Below, piece after piece: positions 1 to 6,568 of a stretch of DNA of 19,314 bases. The stretch comes from an uncultured Candidatus Melainabacteria bacterium (lineage in GTDB: Bacteria; Cyanobacteriota; Vampirovibrionia; Gastranaerophilales; Gastranaerophilaceae). Within the stretch, counting starts at the first letter, position 1; every line of letters begins with the position of its first letter. The position numbers and the translations under genes were made by a program. The stretch lies in NCBI GenBank assembly GCA_934757245.1, contig CAKVLH010000020.1, forward strand, positions 1-19,314, written 5' to 3'. The notes under the pieces were generated by a model that saw only the letters and a list, made by a program, of their open reading frames with translations, was not told where the DNA came from and did not search any database.

Positions 1-18
1 TTAATAAGGAGTAGAAAA

Positions 19-405
19 ATGACAGACGGAATTGGAAGATTATCAGGATATGGTAACTACGGTGTTGGCGGTTACGTTCCACAAAGAAGAAATAATGATG
101 TACAAAAAGAAGCCCAACCGCAAGAACAAGCTACAACAAACAACCAAGCAGAAACTCAAATTGATCCTTCAAAAGTTATGGAGTTTTTGGCAAACAATAA
201 TTTCTTTGTAGCACCTCAATCTACACAAGTTGCAACAGATGTAGAAGCTGCTGAAGGCGTAGATGCCGCTACTCAAGAAAGAGTTGCCGGTTATATGGAA
301 CAATTTGAAATGATTTATGGAATTGTTCAAGAAGAATTCGGTGAAGAACTAGCACCTGCCGTTATGGATATTGTAATGGACAAATTAATGGGTATGGCCG
401 AATAA
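19..405 (+). CDS. Hypothetical protein, 128 aa, disordered N-terminus
   Basis: I do not recognise a family. The ATG is preceded by an AAGGAG Shine-Dalgarno near the left edge of the window, so the start is well supported. The first ~50 residues are Gly-, Asn- and Gln-rich and probably disordered. From about residue 50 the protein looks alpha-helical, with an acidic Glu- and Met-rich C-terminus containing EEFGEELAP and ending MDKLMGMAE. There is no signal peptide or membrane segment, so it is probably cytoplasmic. A good intrinsic terminator follows about 50 bp downstream, which makes it the last or only gene of its transcript. The coding call is firm; the function is unknown. Confidence 0.85.
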   Translation: MTDGIGRLSGYGNYGVGGYVPQRRNNDVQKEAQPQEQATTNNQAETQIDPSKVMEFLANNNFFVAPQSTQVATDVEAAEGVDAATQERVAGYMEQFEMIYGIVQEEFGEELAPAVMDIVMDKLMGMAE

Positions 406-456
406 CAAAATTTTAAAAAATTCTCTTTCTTTATTTTTCTACACTAATCTTTATAG

Positions 457-485
457 AGGCTGATTTTTGTATCAGCCTTTTTTAT
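457..485 (+). terminator. Intrinsic terminator after the 128-aa gene
   Basis: A perfect 8-bp stem (AGGCTGAT / ATCAGCCT) with a 6-nt loop is followed directly by a run of seven T residues on the plus strand. The T run is present on the plus side only. The stem overlaps the last codons of the candidate minus-strand gene at 472-627. Confidence 0.85.
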
Positions 486-627
486 TTGTTTGGAATTCTT
501 CTTCTTTAGGTTCTTCAACCCAAACTAAAACAATCGGTAAATGTGGTGTTTCAAAGGGATTGGAGACCGCTTTATCGTATTGATTTATTTTTCTGTTCAG
601 TAGCTTGAAAAAACTTTTTACTTTCAT
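472..627 (-). CDS. Candidate 51-aa protein, convergent with the 128-aa gene
   Basis: An open frame runs from an ATG at 625-627 to a TGA at 472-474. The product starts MKVKSFFKLLNRKI, has a central segment HLPIVLVWVEE, and ends in a Lys/Glu-rich tail. The mix of a basic amphipathic start, a hydrophobic core and an acidic tail looks more like protein than random AT-rich frame. Against it, there is no obvious Shine-Dalgarno, and the 3' end lies inside the terminator of the neighbouring gene. I recognise no family. It could be a decayed gene or a chance frame. Confidence 0.4.
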   Translation of the reverse strand: MKVKSFFKLLNRKINQYDKAVSNPFETPHLPIVLVWVEEPKEEEFQTNKKG

Positions 628-744
628 AATTATATAGTTACATTTGTAAGCTTATCTTAAATCAGTAAAAAGAATTAATTTGTTTTTGTAGGATTGATAA
701 TTTGGCGTAAATATTATGTCGAACGAAAAAGATAATTGGCAAGA

Positions 745-1009
745 ATGTAACACAATATGAATTGTGTTACATGTTTTCTATACATTTATAATAACATATT
801 TTGCGAACGTTGTGAAGTCTATTCTTTGAAATAAAAATGAGAACAAGTCTTCACTTACTGCCATATGGTTCGGCACAGCCTCCACAACAATAGTACCCTC
901 CTCTATGGGCAGGGGAGAGGGTTTTATTATTTTCTTTTCATTGAAGATAGTTGCAGTTTGTAGAATAAATTAACCAGACATGTAACACAATTCATATTGT
1001 GTTACATGT
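745..1009. repeat. Segment bounded by two near-identical palindromes (possible MITE-like element)
   Basis: The gene-free stretch 628-1050 holds two perfect palindromes. Both are built on TGTAACACAAT with its reverse complement: 745-772 (12-bp arms, loop ATGA) and 978-1009 (14-bp arms, loop TCAT). Because the loops are complementary, the two copies are also inverted repeats of each other around a ~205-bp interior. The interior holds an imperfect GC-rich hairpin (ACCCTC... at about 895 with ...GAGGGT ending about 922), which stands out in this AT-rich DNA. On the minus strand the interior stays open for about 45 codons but has no convincing start. The segment could be a small non-autonomous mobile element or paired operators upstream of the pilin gene. 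Confidence 0.55.
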
Positions 1010-1050
1010 TAGACTAATATATTTTACGCACAAACCGAGAAAGGATCTTG

Positions 1051-2466
1051 ATGAAACGAAGAGGCTTTACACTTGCAGAATTACTTATTACCCTATGTGT
1101 AATCGGTGTTGTTGCTGCACTAATGATTCCGTCTATTGTAAAATCGAAGCCGGATTCTTCTAAGGCTCTTTATTTAACAACATATAATGAATTAGCCAAA
1201 ACAATAAACGAACTTGCGAACTCATCTAATATTTTCCCGATTTGTCAAGGTGAATATTGCTTTAAAGCCTCTCCTTTATTTAATACTTCAAAAGGAGTGA
1301 ATGATAAGTATAGTGCTGGAAATGGGAAATTGTGTAAATTACTAGCAGAAAATTTAAATGCACAAAATAATTCTTGTTCTGATTCCTACGAACAATTTGA
1401 TGGTAATTTTAGCTTTACGACACAAAAGGGAATTCAATTTTTTGTATCTACTGATAGAAGAATTGTTTCGGATGCTTTAGGTGAATATCAGACAGATATA
1501 TATATTGATGTAAATGGTTCAAAAGGTCCAAATAAATTATATGGAGAGGACGGATGTACGACTCCTGATAGATTTAAATTGTTGGTTTCTGCTGCTGGTG
1601 AGATTGTTATAGCTGATCCAATGGGTACAGCTTATTTAAAGAAAAATAAGAACTGGTTGAAAAATGATGCTGAAATTGCAGATAATTTTAGAATTAAAGT
1701 TAATTTAGATGCTGATATGAAAAATGTTGGTTTAGAGGCGAAGCACAATGAAGGCAATCAAGACAGAAATAATGCAAGTGATGAGGATGATTACGTAGCC
1801 TGCGGCTCAAATTATAATGGCAAAATATTGAATTGCTTGGTATTAGAAGCAACTCCAAATCCAGGTCAATTACAGGTCTTAGCAACATCCCCTGTTGATG
1901 AAGATATTGTCGTAAATCTATACACAGGAGGAGATGATTCTAGCTCCTGTAGCTATCGTTCATATATGAGAAGTGGTCTTCACTGTTATTACGACATAAT
2001 AAAAGAAATGGGTATCAGCACTGTGCCATTACAAAAGTATAGTTCATCACAAATTGTACTTCTGCACAAAGGTGAAAAATATAATACTGTCGAAGTTGAT
2101 ACGCAAGCATTAACAGGTAATATTACAAAATCTGAAAATATAATAAACTTATATAAATATTCCTATTGGCGAATGTATTTTTTACGTAGAATTACAAACA
2201 AACAGTATTATGTATTTTATACAACTGATGGTTTTGGTCTTGATCTACCCTTTCTTAGACATGAGTACTATGCTGGAATTGCTGTATGGGGAAGTAGTAC
2301 AATAAGCAATATAGTGCTTTCTGATTATCGCAATATACCTGGACATACCTTTCAATCGAAATCCGAATCCGAATCCGAATTTAGTAATGAATATGTGGGT
2401 TGGTTAAAAGAAATGAAATACAAAAAGAGTGATATTGATGATTACATAAATCGAGGACTAGAGTAG
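1051..2466 (+). CDS. Long type IV pilin-like / pseudopilin protein, 471 aa
   Basis: The N-terminus MKRRGFTLAELL is a class III (type IV pilin) signal. Prepilin peptidase should cut after Gly5, leaving Phe1 and Glu5 in the mature protein, followed by a ~20-residue hydrophobic helix that anchors in the inner membrane before assembly. Around residues 150-170 is DVNGSKGPNKLYGEDGC, a motif I associate with pilin-like proteins of this lineage. Several Cys residues could form disulfides. I chose the ATG at 1051, which has AAAGGA six bases upstream, rather than the TTG one codon earlier. At 471 aa it is much longer than usual pilins (150-250 aa), so roughly the last 230 residues are an extra domain I do not recognise. 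Two small-gap genes follow, suggesting an operon. A surface or pseudopilus role is inferred. Confidence 0.9.
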   Translation: MKRRGFTLAELLITLCVIGVVAALMIPSIVKSKPDSSKALYLTTYNELAKTINELANSSNIFPICQGEYCFKASPLFNTSKGVNDKYSAGNGKLCKLLAENLNAQNNSCSDSYEQFDGNFSFTTQKGIQFFVSTDRRIVSDALGEYQTDIYIDVNGSKGPNKLYGEDGCTTPDRFKLLVSAAGEIVIADPMGTAYLKKNKNWLKNDAEIADNFRIKVNLDADMKNVGLEAKHNEGNQDRNNASDEDDYVACGSNYNGKILNCLVLEATPNPGQLQVLATSPVDEDIVVNLYTGGDDSSSCSYRSYMRSGLHCYYDIIKEMGISTVPLQKYSSSQIVLLHKGEKYNTVEVDTQALTGNITKSENIINLYKYSYWRMYFLRRITNKQYYVFYTTDGFGLDLPFLRHEYYAGIAVWGSSTISNIVLSDYRNIPGHTFQSKSESESEFSNEYVGWLKEMKYKKSDIDDYINRGLE

Positions 2467-2475
2467 GATATTTAT

Positions 2476-2760
2476 ATGACATTCAACAAATACGAAACAT
2501 ATTCAATTATATCGACAGTAGAACATGAAGTGCAAAATCAAAAAGTCATTATTTCGGAGCTTATTGAAAATTTGAATAAATTTTTGACAGCAAACGAGAT
2601 AATAGCTTGGTTAAAATCTGCTTTACAAGTATATGATGATACACAATATCTTTATTTGGCAAAAAATTACGAGTTGTATTTTTCTACAACATCAAATTTC
2701 TATAATGTTACATTAAAATATAATAACGTTATTAAATCTTATAATTTTTTGAAAAACTAA
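2476..2760 (+). CDS. Hypothetical protein, 94 aa, between pilin-like and GLUG genes
   Basis: I recognise no family. The gene starts 9 bp after the pilin-like gene and stops 14 bp before the 819-aa gene, so the three are probably co-transcribed. AGGA lies about 8 bases before the ATG. The protein is mixed charged and hydrophobic, Tyr- and Asn-rich, with no signal peptide or membrane segment. By eye, residues 31-86 (LNK, then EII, then KYNNV) run parallel to residues 39-88 of the next protein (LNK, EII, EYHGV) with gaps. It may be a partial duplicate of, or a partner for, that N-terminal domain. This similarity is weak and untested. Confidence 0.75.
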   Translation: MTFNKYETYSIISTVEHEVQNQKVIISELIENLNKFLTANEIIAWLKSALQVYDDTQYLYLAKNYELYFSTTSNFYNVTLKYNNVIKSYNFLKN

Positions 2761-2774
2761 AGGAGTATGCAAAA

Positions 2775-5234
2775 ATGGATATATCACGCTTTAATCCTGA
2801 TTTTAGTAGTTATAAATTAAAACTGTCAAATTCGAAAATTATGCTTACAGAGCTGAATCAACCGAATGCGCTTGAATTCAACTTTGAAGAACTAAACAAA
2901 ATTTTTCAACAAAAGGGTAAAGATGAAATTATTTCTCGATTACAAATTTTGGCAGATGCAAAAATTATAATGAATGTTGTTTTTAGGAATGAAAATGGTA
3001 GATCTGAAATTTCTTGTGAATATCATGGGGTTAAATACGTTTTTAGCTCTCCGGATGATATAACCTTTGGTGTGGAAGATTTTGCAGATCAAACTCCAGT
3101 TCTTGAAGAAAACACAACAATGTATACCGAAAACGATTTATATGAACAAGGCTTTATAAGCGATTACATGAGAAATCTATATTTTGATAAAAATGGTAAC
3201 GGTTATTCAATAAAAGAAAATTTGAAAATTGAGGGACAGGATGTTCGTTCAATAGAGGAGATAAAAACTTTATTACAAATGAACAGTTTCGATGAATTTA
3301 TTGAAAATAATTATTCAACGGAAGCCGGCTCTGGTTTAACAATGAATGGTTGTTATTATAATAATGATGATGATGTAACTTTATCATATCTAGCGGATTA
3401 TTTGCATGAGAATTATGGAGCGATTTATGGTTCTTTTAGCGATGTAGACGTGCAAGAAAAATTTGATATTTATCTCAATGACATTGCTATTCGTTTAGGG
3501 TGCAAAAAAGAAGATTTGTCAGAAGCGGATGTTGTAAAAGCATTAAGACAAGATTATTCAGAATATTGCAAATCTATAAATATGGATTATGAAGAATATA
3601 TAATTAGTGAAGTTTTACAGTTTGATAGTTTAGCAGATTTTCAACTTGAAAATTATGTAAATAAACATTCTACTGGTTATCTGCGTTATTTAGATTCTGC
3701 AAGTGATATAGAATCTATTATAATGAATGATGATAAGGAGATTTTAAATTTAGATTTAACTAAAGCAATATTTGATGCTGCCGGAATCGGAGCAAATGAT
3801 TCAAAAGAAGTAATGGTTGAAAAAATTAAAACTTTAACGGGTTCTTTATCGCAATATAATTGTCCATGGTCGGTACTAATTCAATATTTAATAGAAAATA
3901 GCTATTTACAACAAAAAACATATTCTGAAGCAGAAGTCGGCATGTACGGTTTGACAGATGATGCTAAAAATAAATATTTTTATCCGGCAATTGATAAAAA
4001 TGGTAATCAAATTACGGATGAAAATGGTAATTTAAAGTATTATAAAACAAGAACGTTTAATGTTTATGAATTAACTACAGATGAGCTAACAGGTAAAGTT
4101 GATCCTACTAAAGTTTTAACAAAGGAAGTTGCCTATTCTTATGGTGTAACTCCGGTAACAAATGCACAAGAATTACAGCTAGCATTGCAAAACGGAGAAT
4201 CTGTAATACTTTTAAATGATATTGATATGAGCTCTATTGCAGATTGGGTACCAATAGGGACTGAAAGTAATCCATATATAGGTAAAATTTATGGTAATGG
4301 TTTTAGTATAAAAAATCTTAATATGGAAGGTTCTGGTACTTCTTTGGGAATGTTTGGAGTGTTTGCCGGAGAGGCTTATAATCTAAATTTAGAAGGTATA
4401 TCTATTAAGAATTTTAATAATGATGAAAATTCTAACACAGGTGTGTTCGCTGGAAAGATTGTTCCAAATCCGAAACGTTCAGAAGAATATGACGGTACAG
4501 TTTATGACAGTGCATTAGAACATGTATACATTAAAAATAGTAGCGTTTTAGCAAACGGCAATGCTGCTCTATTGGCAGGAAGCGTTGAAGACGACAAAAA
4601 ACTTGCGGGTAGTGGTGATACGCTGATATTTGACTGTTCAGTATCAGGAAGCGTAGAAGGTGTAATAGCTGGCGGATTGATAGGATCTTACAATGGAGGA
4701 TTATTAAAAAATATTTATTCTTTTGCGGAAGTAAAGGGAGAAAAATTTGCAGGGGGAATACTTGGCGTAGCATATAACCTTGTATACACTGAAAAAGTAG
4801 GAAATGGCTATTATAATGTAGAAACTAACATTAAAGATGCCAAATTTAATGGAAAAATCTATCCAAAAAATGAAAACTGTATTTCAGGAAAATATACTGC
4901 GCAAATAAGAATCTCAGATGAGATGTATTCTTTGCTTGGTGCTTCAAGTGATGAAGATTTAGACTTAGAAAAAAGAATTGCCAAAATATATTATGCTCTG
5001 CTTAAATATGATACGCTTTATCATATTTCACGATTTATAGAATATTTTGGAGATTTTCTTGTTACAGAGGTTAAAACAGATAATGAAAATAAAAACTTAT
5101 ATTACAAGGCAATTATGCTAATATATAAACAAGGTTTTAATATAACACAAGACTCTCCTTGGGTTTGTGAAAAAAATGGCATATTTTATGAATTTGATAA
5201 AGAAAAAGGCATATTTGTAGAAAAAAATAATTAA
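2775..5234 (+). CDS. Large GLUG-repeat beta-helix protein, 819 aa
   Basis: The start is well supported by AGGAG nine bases before the ATG. Residues about 485-690 carry the hallmarks of a GLUG-type right-handed beta-helix: DWVPIGTESNPYIGKIYG followed by strand repeats, then GGLIGSYNGGLLKNIYSFA and a similar AGGILG unit. GLUG repeats are known from bacterial surface adhesins and peptidase-associated proteins. The first ~480 residues are acidic and probably helical, with calcium-loop-like DKNGNG and DKNGNQITDENGN stretches whose metal binding I cannot confirm. The C-terminal ~120 residues are a further domain of unknown type. There is no N-terminal signal peptide, which is odd for a presumed surface protein. 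Its export may depend on the pilin-like protein encoded upstream. Adhesin function is inferred. Confidence 0.85.
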   Translation: MDISRFNPDFSSYKLKLSNSKIMLTELNQPNALEFNFEELNKIFQQKGKDEIISRLQILADAKIIMNVVFRNENGRSEISCEYHGVKYVFSSPDDITFGVEDFADQTPVLEENTTMYTENDLYEQGFISDYMRNLYFDKNGNGYSIKENLKIEGQDVRSIEEIKTLLQMNSFDEFIENNYSTEAGSGLTMNGCYYNNDDDVTLSYLADYLHENYGAIYGSFSDVDVQEKFDIYLNDIAIRLGCKKEDLSEADVVKALRQDYSEYCKSINMDYEEYIISEVLQFDSLADFQLENYVNKHSTGYLRYLDSASDIESIIMNDDKEILNLDLTKAIFDAAGIGANDSKEVMVEKIKTLTGSLSQYNCPWSVLIQYLIENSYLQQKTYSEAEVGMYGLTDDAKNKYFYPAIDKNGNQITDENGNLKYYKTRTFNVYELTTDELTGKVDPTKVLTKEVAYSYGVTPVTNAQELQLALQNGESVILLNDIDMSSIADWVPIGTESNPYIGKIYGNGFSIKNLNMEGSGTSLGMFGVFAGEAYNLNLEGISIKNFNNDENSNTGVFAGKIVPNPKRSEEYDGTVYDSALEHVYIKNSSVLANGNAALLAGSVEDDKKLAGSGDTLIFDCSVSGSVEGVIAGGLIGSYNGGLLKNIYSFAEVKGEKFAGGILGVAYNLVYTEKVGNGYYNVETNIKDAKFNGKIYPKNENCISGKYTAQIRISDEMYSLLGASSDEDLDLEKRIAKIYYALLKYDTLYHISRFIEYFGDFLVTEVKTDNENKNLYYKAIMLIYKQGFNITQDSPWVCEKNGIFYEFDKEKGIFVEKNN

Positions 5235-5264
5235 GAAATATTCACAGAGTTTCATTTATTTCTT
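5233..5264. terminator. Weak inverted repeat between convergent genes
   Basis: An 8-bp A/T-rich inverted repeat (AAGAAATA / TATTTCTT, 16-nt loop) sits exactly where the GLUG gene and the DUF486 gene converge. Both stop codons lie in or beside it. It could act as a weak bidirectional terminator, but it lacks GC pairs. Confidence 0.3.
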
Positions 5265-5594
5265 GAAAATAAAAAATACTGCAAGAATTATAAAAATAAA
5301 CCCAATCAAATAGTTCCATTTAAATTGTTCTTTCAAATACCAAACAGAAAAGAACGAAAATACCGTAAGGGTAATAACTTCTTGAATTGTTTTAAGTTGA
5401 ACGGCATTATAGCAATTGTAACCGATTCTATTGGCAGGTACTTGGAAACAATATTCGAAAAATGCAATTCCCCAGCTTACAAGAATTACTATCAAAAGCG
5501 GTAAACTTCGAAAACGTAAGTGTCCATACCATGCAAACGTCATGAAAATATTTGATATAAGTAAAAGTATTATTGGTAAAATGTGTCTTAACAT
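5256..5594 (-). CDS. DMT-superfamily DUF486 membrane protein, 112 aa
   Basis: The protein has four hydrophobic segments and matches the DUF486 family closely. Recognisable stretches are TFAWYGHLRF near residue 20, LVSWGIAFFEYCFQVPANRIGY at about 38-59, and QLKTIQEVITLTVF at about 66-79. It ends FIIILAVFFIFKK. The length is normal for the family. DUF486 proteins belong to the drug/metabolite transporter superfamily; the substrate is not known. The ATG has no Shine-Dalgarno. A TAAAAT hexamer ends six bases upstream of it, so the message may be leaderless. It converges with the GLUG gene and diverges from the acyl carrier protein operon. Confidence 0.93.
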   Translation of the reverse strand: MLRHILPIILLLISNIFMTFAWYGHLRFRSLPLLIVILVSWGIAFFEYCFQVPANRIGYNCYNAVQLKTIQEVITLTVFSFFSVWYLKEQFKWNYLIGFIFIILAVFFIFKK

Positions 5595-5600
5595 AATTCT

Positions 5601-5606
5601 ATTTTA
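5601..5606 (-). promoter_or_regulatory. Candidate -10 box for the DUF486 gene
   Basis: TAAAAT on the minus strand lies six bases before the ATG at 5594, with no Shine-Dalgarno between. No good -35 is visible. Transcription would begin at or next to the start codon. Confidence 0.35.
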
Positions 5607-5620
5607 ATACAAACAATTGG

Positions 5621-5651
5621 TTGGTATGTTAAATTGTATTTATGGTATGAT
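5621..5651 (+). promoter_or_regulatory. Candidate extended -10 promoter of the acyl carrier protein operon
   Basis: TATGAT (5646-5651) with an upstream TGG gives an extended -10. A weak TTGGTA at 5621-5626 could be the -35, with 19-bp spacing. The hexamer ends six bases before the ATG of the first carrier protein, leaving no room for a leader or Shine-Dalgarno. Confidence 0.45.
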
Positions 5652-5657
5652 GATTTT

Positions 5658-5915
5658 ATGGAATTAAAGGCAGAGTTAAAAAAGTTAATTATAACATCTT
5701 TGGAATTAGAAGATATTACGGAAGCTGATATCAAAGACGATGAACCTTTATTTGGTGAAGGTTTGGGCTTGGATTCAATTGACGCCTTAGAGCTTGGCAT
5801 GGCTTTAAAGCGCAAATACAATATCGTATTAAAATCAGACAAAGAAGAAAACAAAAAATATTTTTACTCAATTGATACATTGAGCGAGTTTGTGAGGTCG
5901 CAGATTAATGGCTAA
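5658..5915 (+). CDS. Acyl carrier protein 1, aryl-polyene type, 85 aa
   Basis: This is a phosphopantetheine-binding acyl carrier protein. The motif GLGLDSIDALELG places the prosthetic-group serine at residue 40 of the start chosen here. GLGLDSIDALEL is typical of the first carrier protein in aryl polyene (APE) clusters rather than of fatty-acid AcpP. An in-frame upstream start at 5634 would add eight residues with no family support, so the ATG at 5658 is preferred. No Shine-Dalgarno is present, and a -10-like box lies directly upstream. The gene overlaps the next carrier protein by 8 bp. It would carry the growing acyl chain on the cytoplasmic side. The family call is strong; the APE assignment rests on the whole operon. 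Confidence 0.92.
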   Translation: MELKAELKKLIITSLELEDITEADIKDDEPLFGEGLGLDSIDALELGMALKRKYNIVLKSDKEENKKYFYSIDTLSEFVRSQING

Positions 5916-6159
5916 ATATACTAAAGAAGAAATTTTTGCTGAAGTAAAAAATATCCTTATCGAAGAACTTGAAGTTCCTGAAAATGCGATTAATCTCGAC
6001 GCAAACCTTTTTGAAGATTTGGACTTGGATTCAATCGACGCGGTTGATATCGCGGTTAGAATGCAAAAATTTACTAATAAAAAGCTTTCTCCGGAAGAAT
6101 TTAAAAAAATTAGAACAATTAATGACATTGTGGAAGCCGTTTATGCACTTTTGCAATAA
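5908..6159 (+). CDS. Acyl carrier protein 2, aryl-polyene type, 83 aa
   Basis: A second phosphopantetheine-binding carrier protein, with the serine at residue 42 in DLDLDSIDAVDIAV. This DLDLDSIDAVD form is characteristic of the second carrier protein in APE and related clusters, which always come as a tandem pair. The reading frame starts 8 bp inside the end of ACP 1, so translation is probably coupled; GAGG lies about ten bases upstream. Its own 3' end overlaps the start of the membrane-protein gene. The two carrier proteins are clearly different in sequence, so this is not a recent duplication. Confidence 0.94.
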   Translation: MAKYTKEEIFAEVKNILIEELEVPENAINLDANLFEDLDLDSIDAVDIAVRMQKFTNKKLSPEEFKKIRTINDIVEAVYALLQ

Positions 6160-6568
6160 ACTTTTAAAAGCGCTTGCACCTTTTATTGGAATGGCAATTG
6201 TTATTTTTGCATTCCATTATACGAATTTAATTTTTTTCAAATACTATCCGCCAATAGTGAATTTCTGTTTTTTTGCGGTGTTTTTTTCTTCAACTTTTCA
6301 AGAAAAAACTGTTATTCAAAAAATGGCACTTGCTATGGAACCTGACGCAGATGAAAGCGTGATGCGCTATACGCGTAATCTTACTTACGTTTGGTCGGCG
6401 TTTATGTTTTTAAATTTTTTGGTTTCTGTAGCGACAATATTCATGTCAAAAGAAATCTGGACGCTTTATAACGGCTTTATTTCGTATATGCTTTGCGGAT
6501 TGTTTTTTGGGGTAGAATATATTATAAGGATTAATTTTAAGAGGAAGCATGGACGCAATAATCAATGA
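6143..6568 (+). CDS. COG4648-like integral membrane protein, 141 aa
   Basis: The frame is open further upstream inside the ACP 2 gene, but that part is a shadow. The ATG at 6143 has GGAAG six bases before it and gives a protein starting MHFCNKLLKALAPF. Four hydrophobic segments follow at about residues 10-30, 35-50, 80-100 and 110-128, with a short conserved-looking loop VMRYTRNLTYVW between the second and third. Size, topology and position between two carrier proteins and an acyl-CoA synthetase match the COG4648 membrane protein of APE clusters, whose exact role is not established. It overlaps both neighbours (17 bp and 20 bp), so the operon is translationally coupled. Confidence 0.75.
   Translation: MHFCNKLLKALAPFIGMAIVIFAFHYTNLIFFKYYPPIVNFCFFAVFFSSTFQEKTVIQKMALAMEPDADESVMRYTRNLTYVWSAFMFLNFLVSVATIFMSKEIWTLYNGFISYMLCGLFFGVEYIIRINFKRKHGRNNQ

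Noticed and set aside
714..760. Short plus-strand frame MSNEKDNWQE ending in the first palindrome
   Set aside because: Only 14 codons, no ribosome site. It could be a gene cut by the palindrome element, but nothing beyond the second palindrome continues it.
1048..1050. TTG one codon before the pilin-like gene's ATG as start
   Set aside because: The ATG at 1051 has better spacing from AAAGGA and gives the expected short basic leader of a prepilin.
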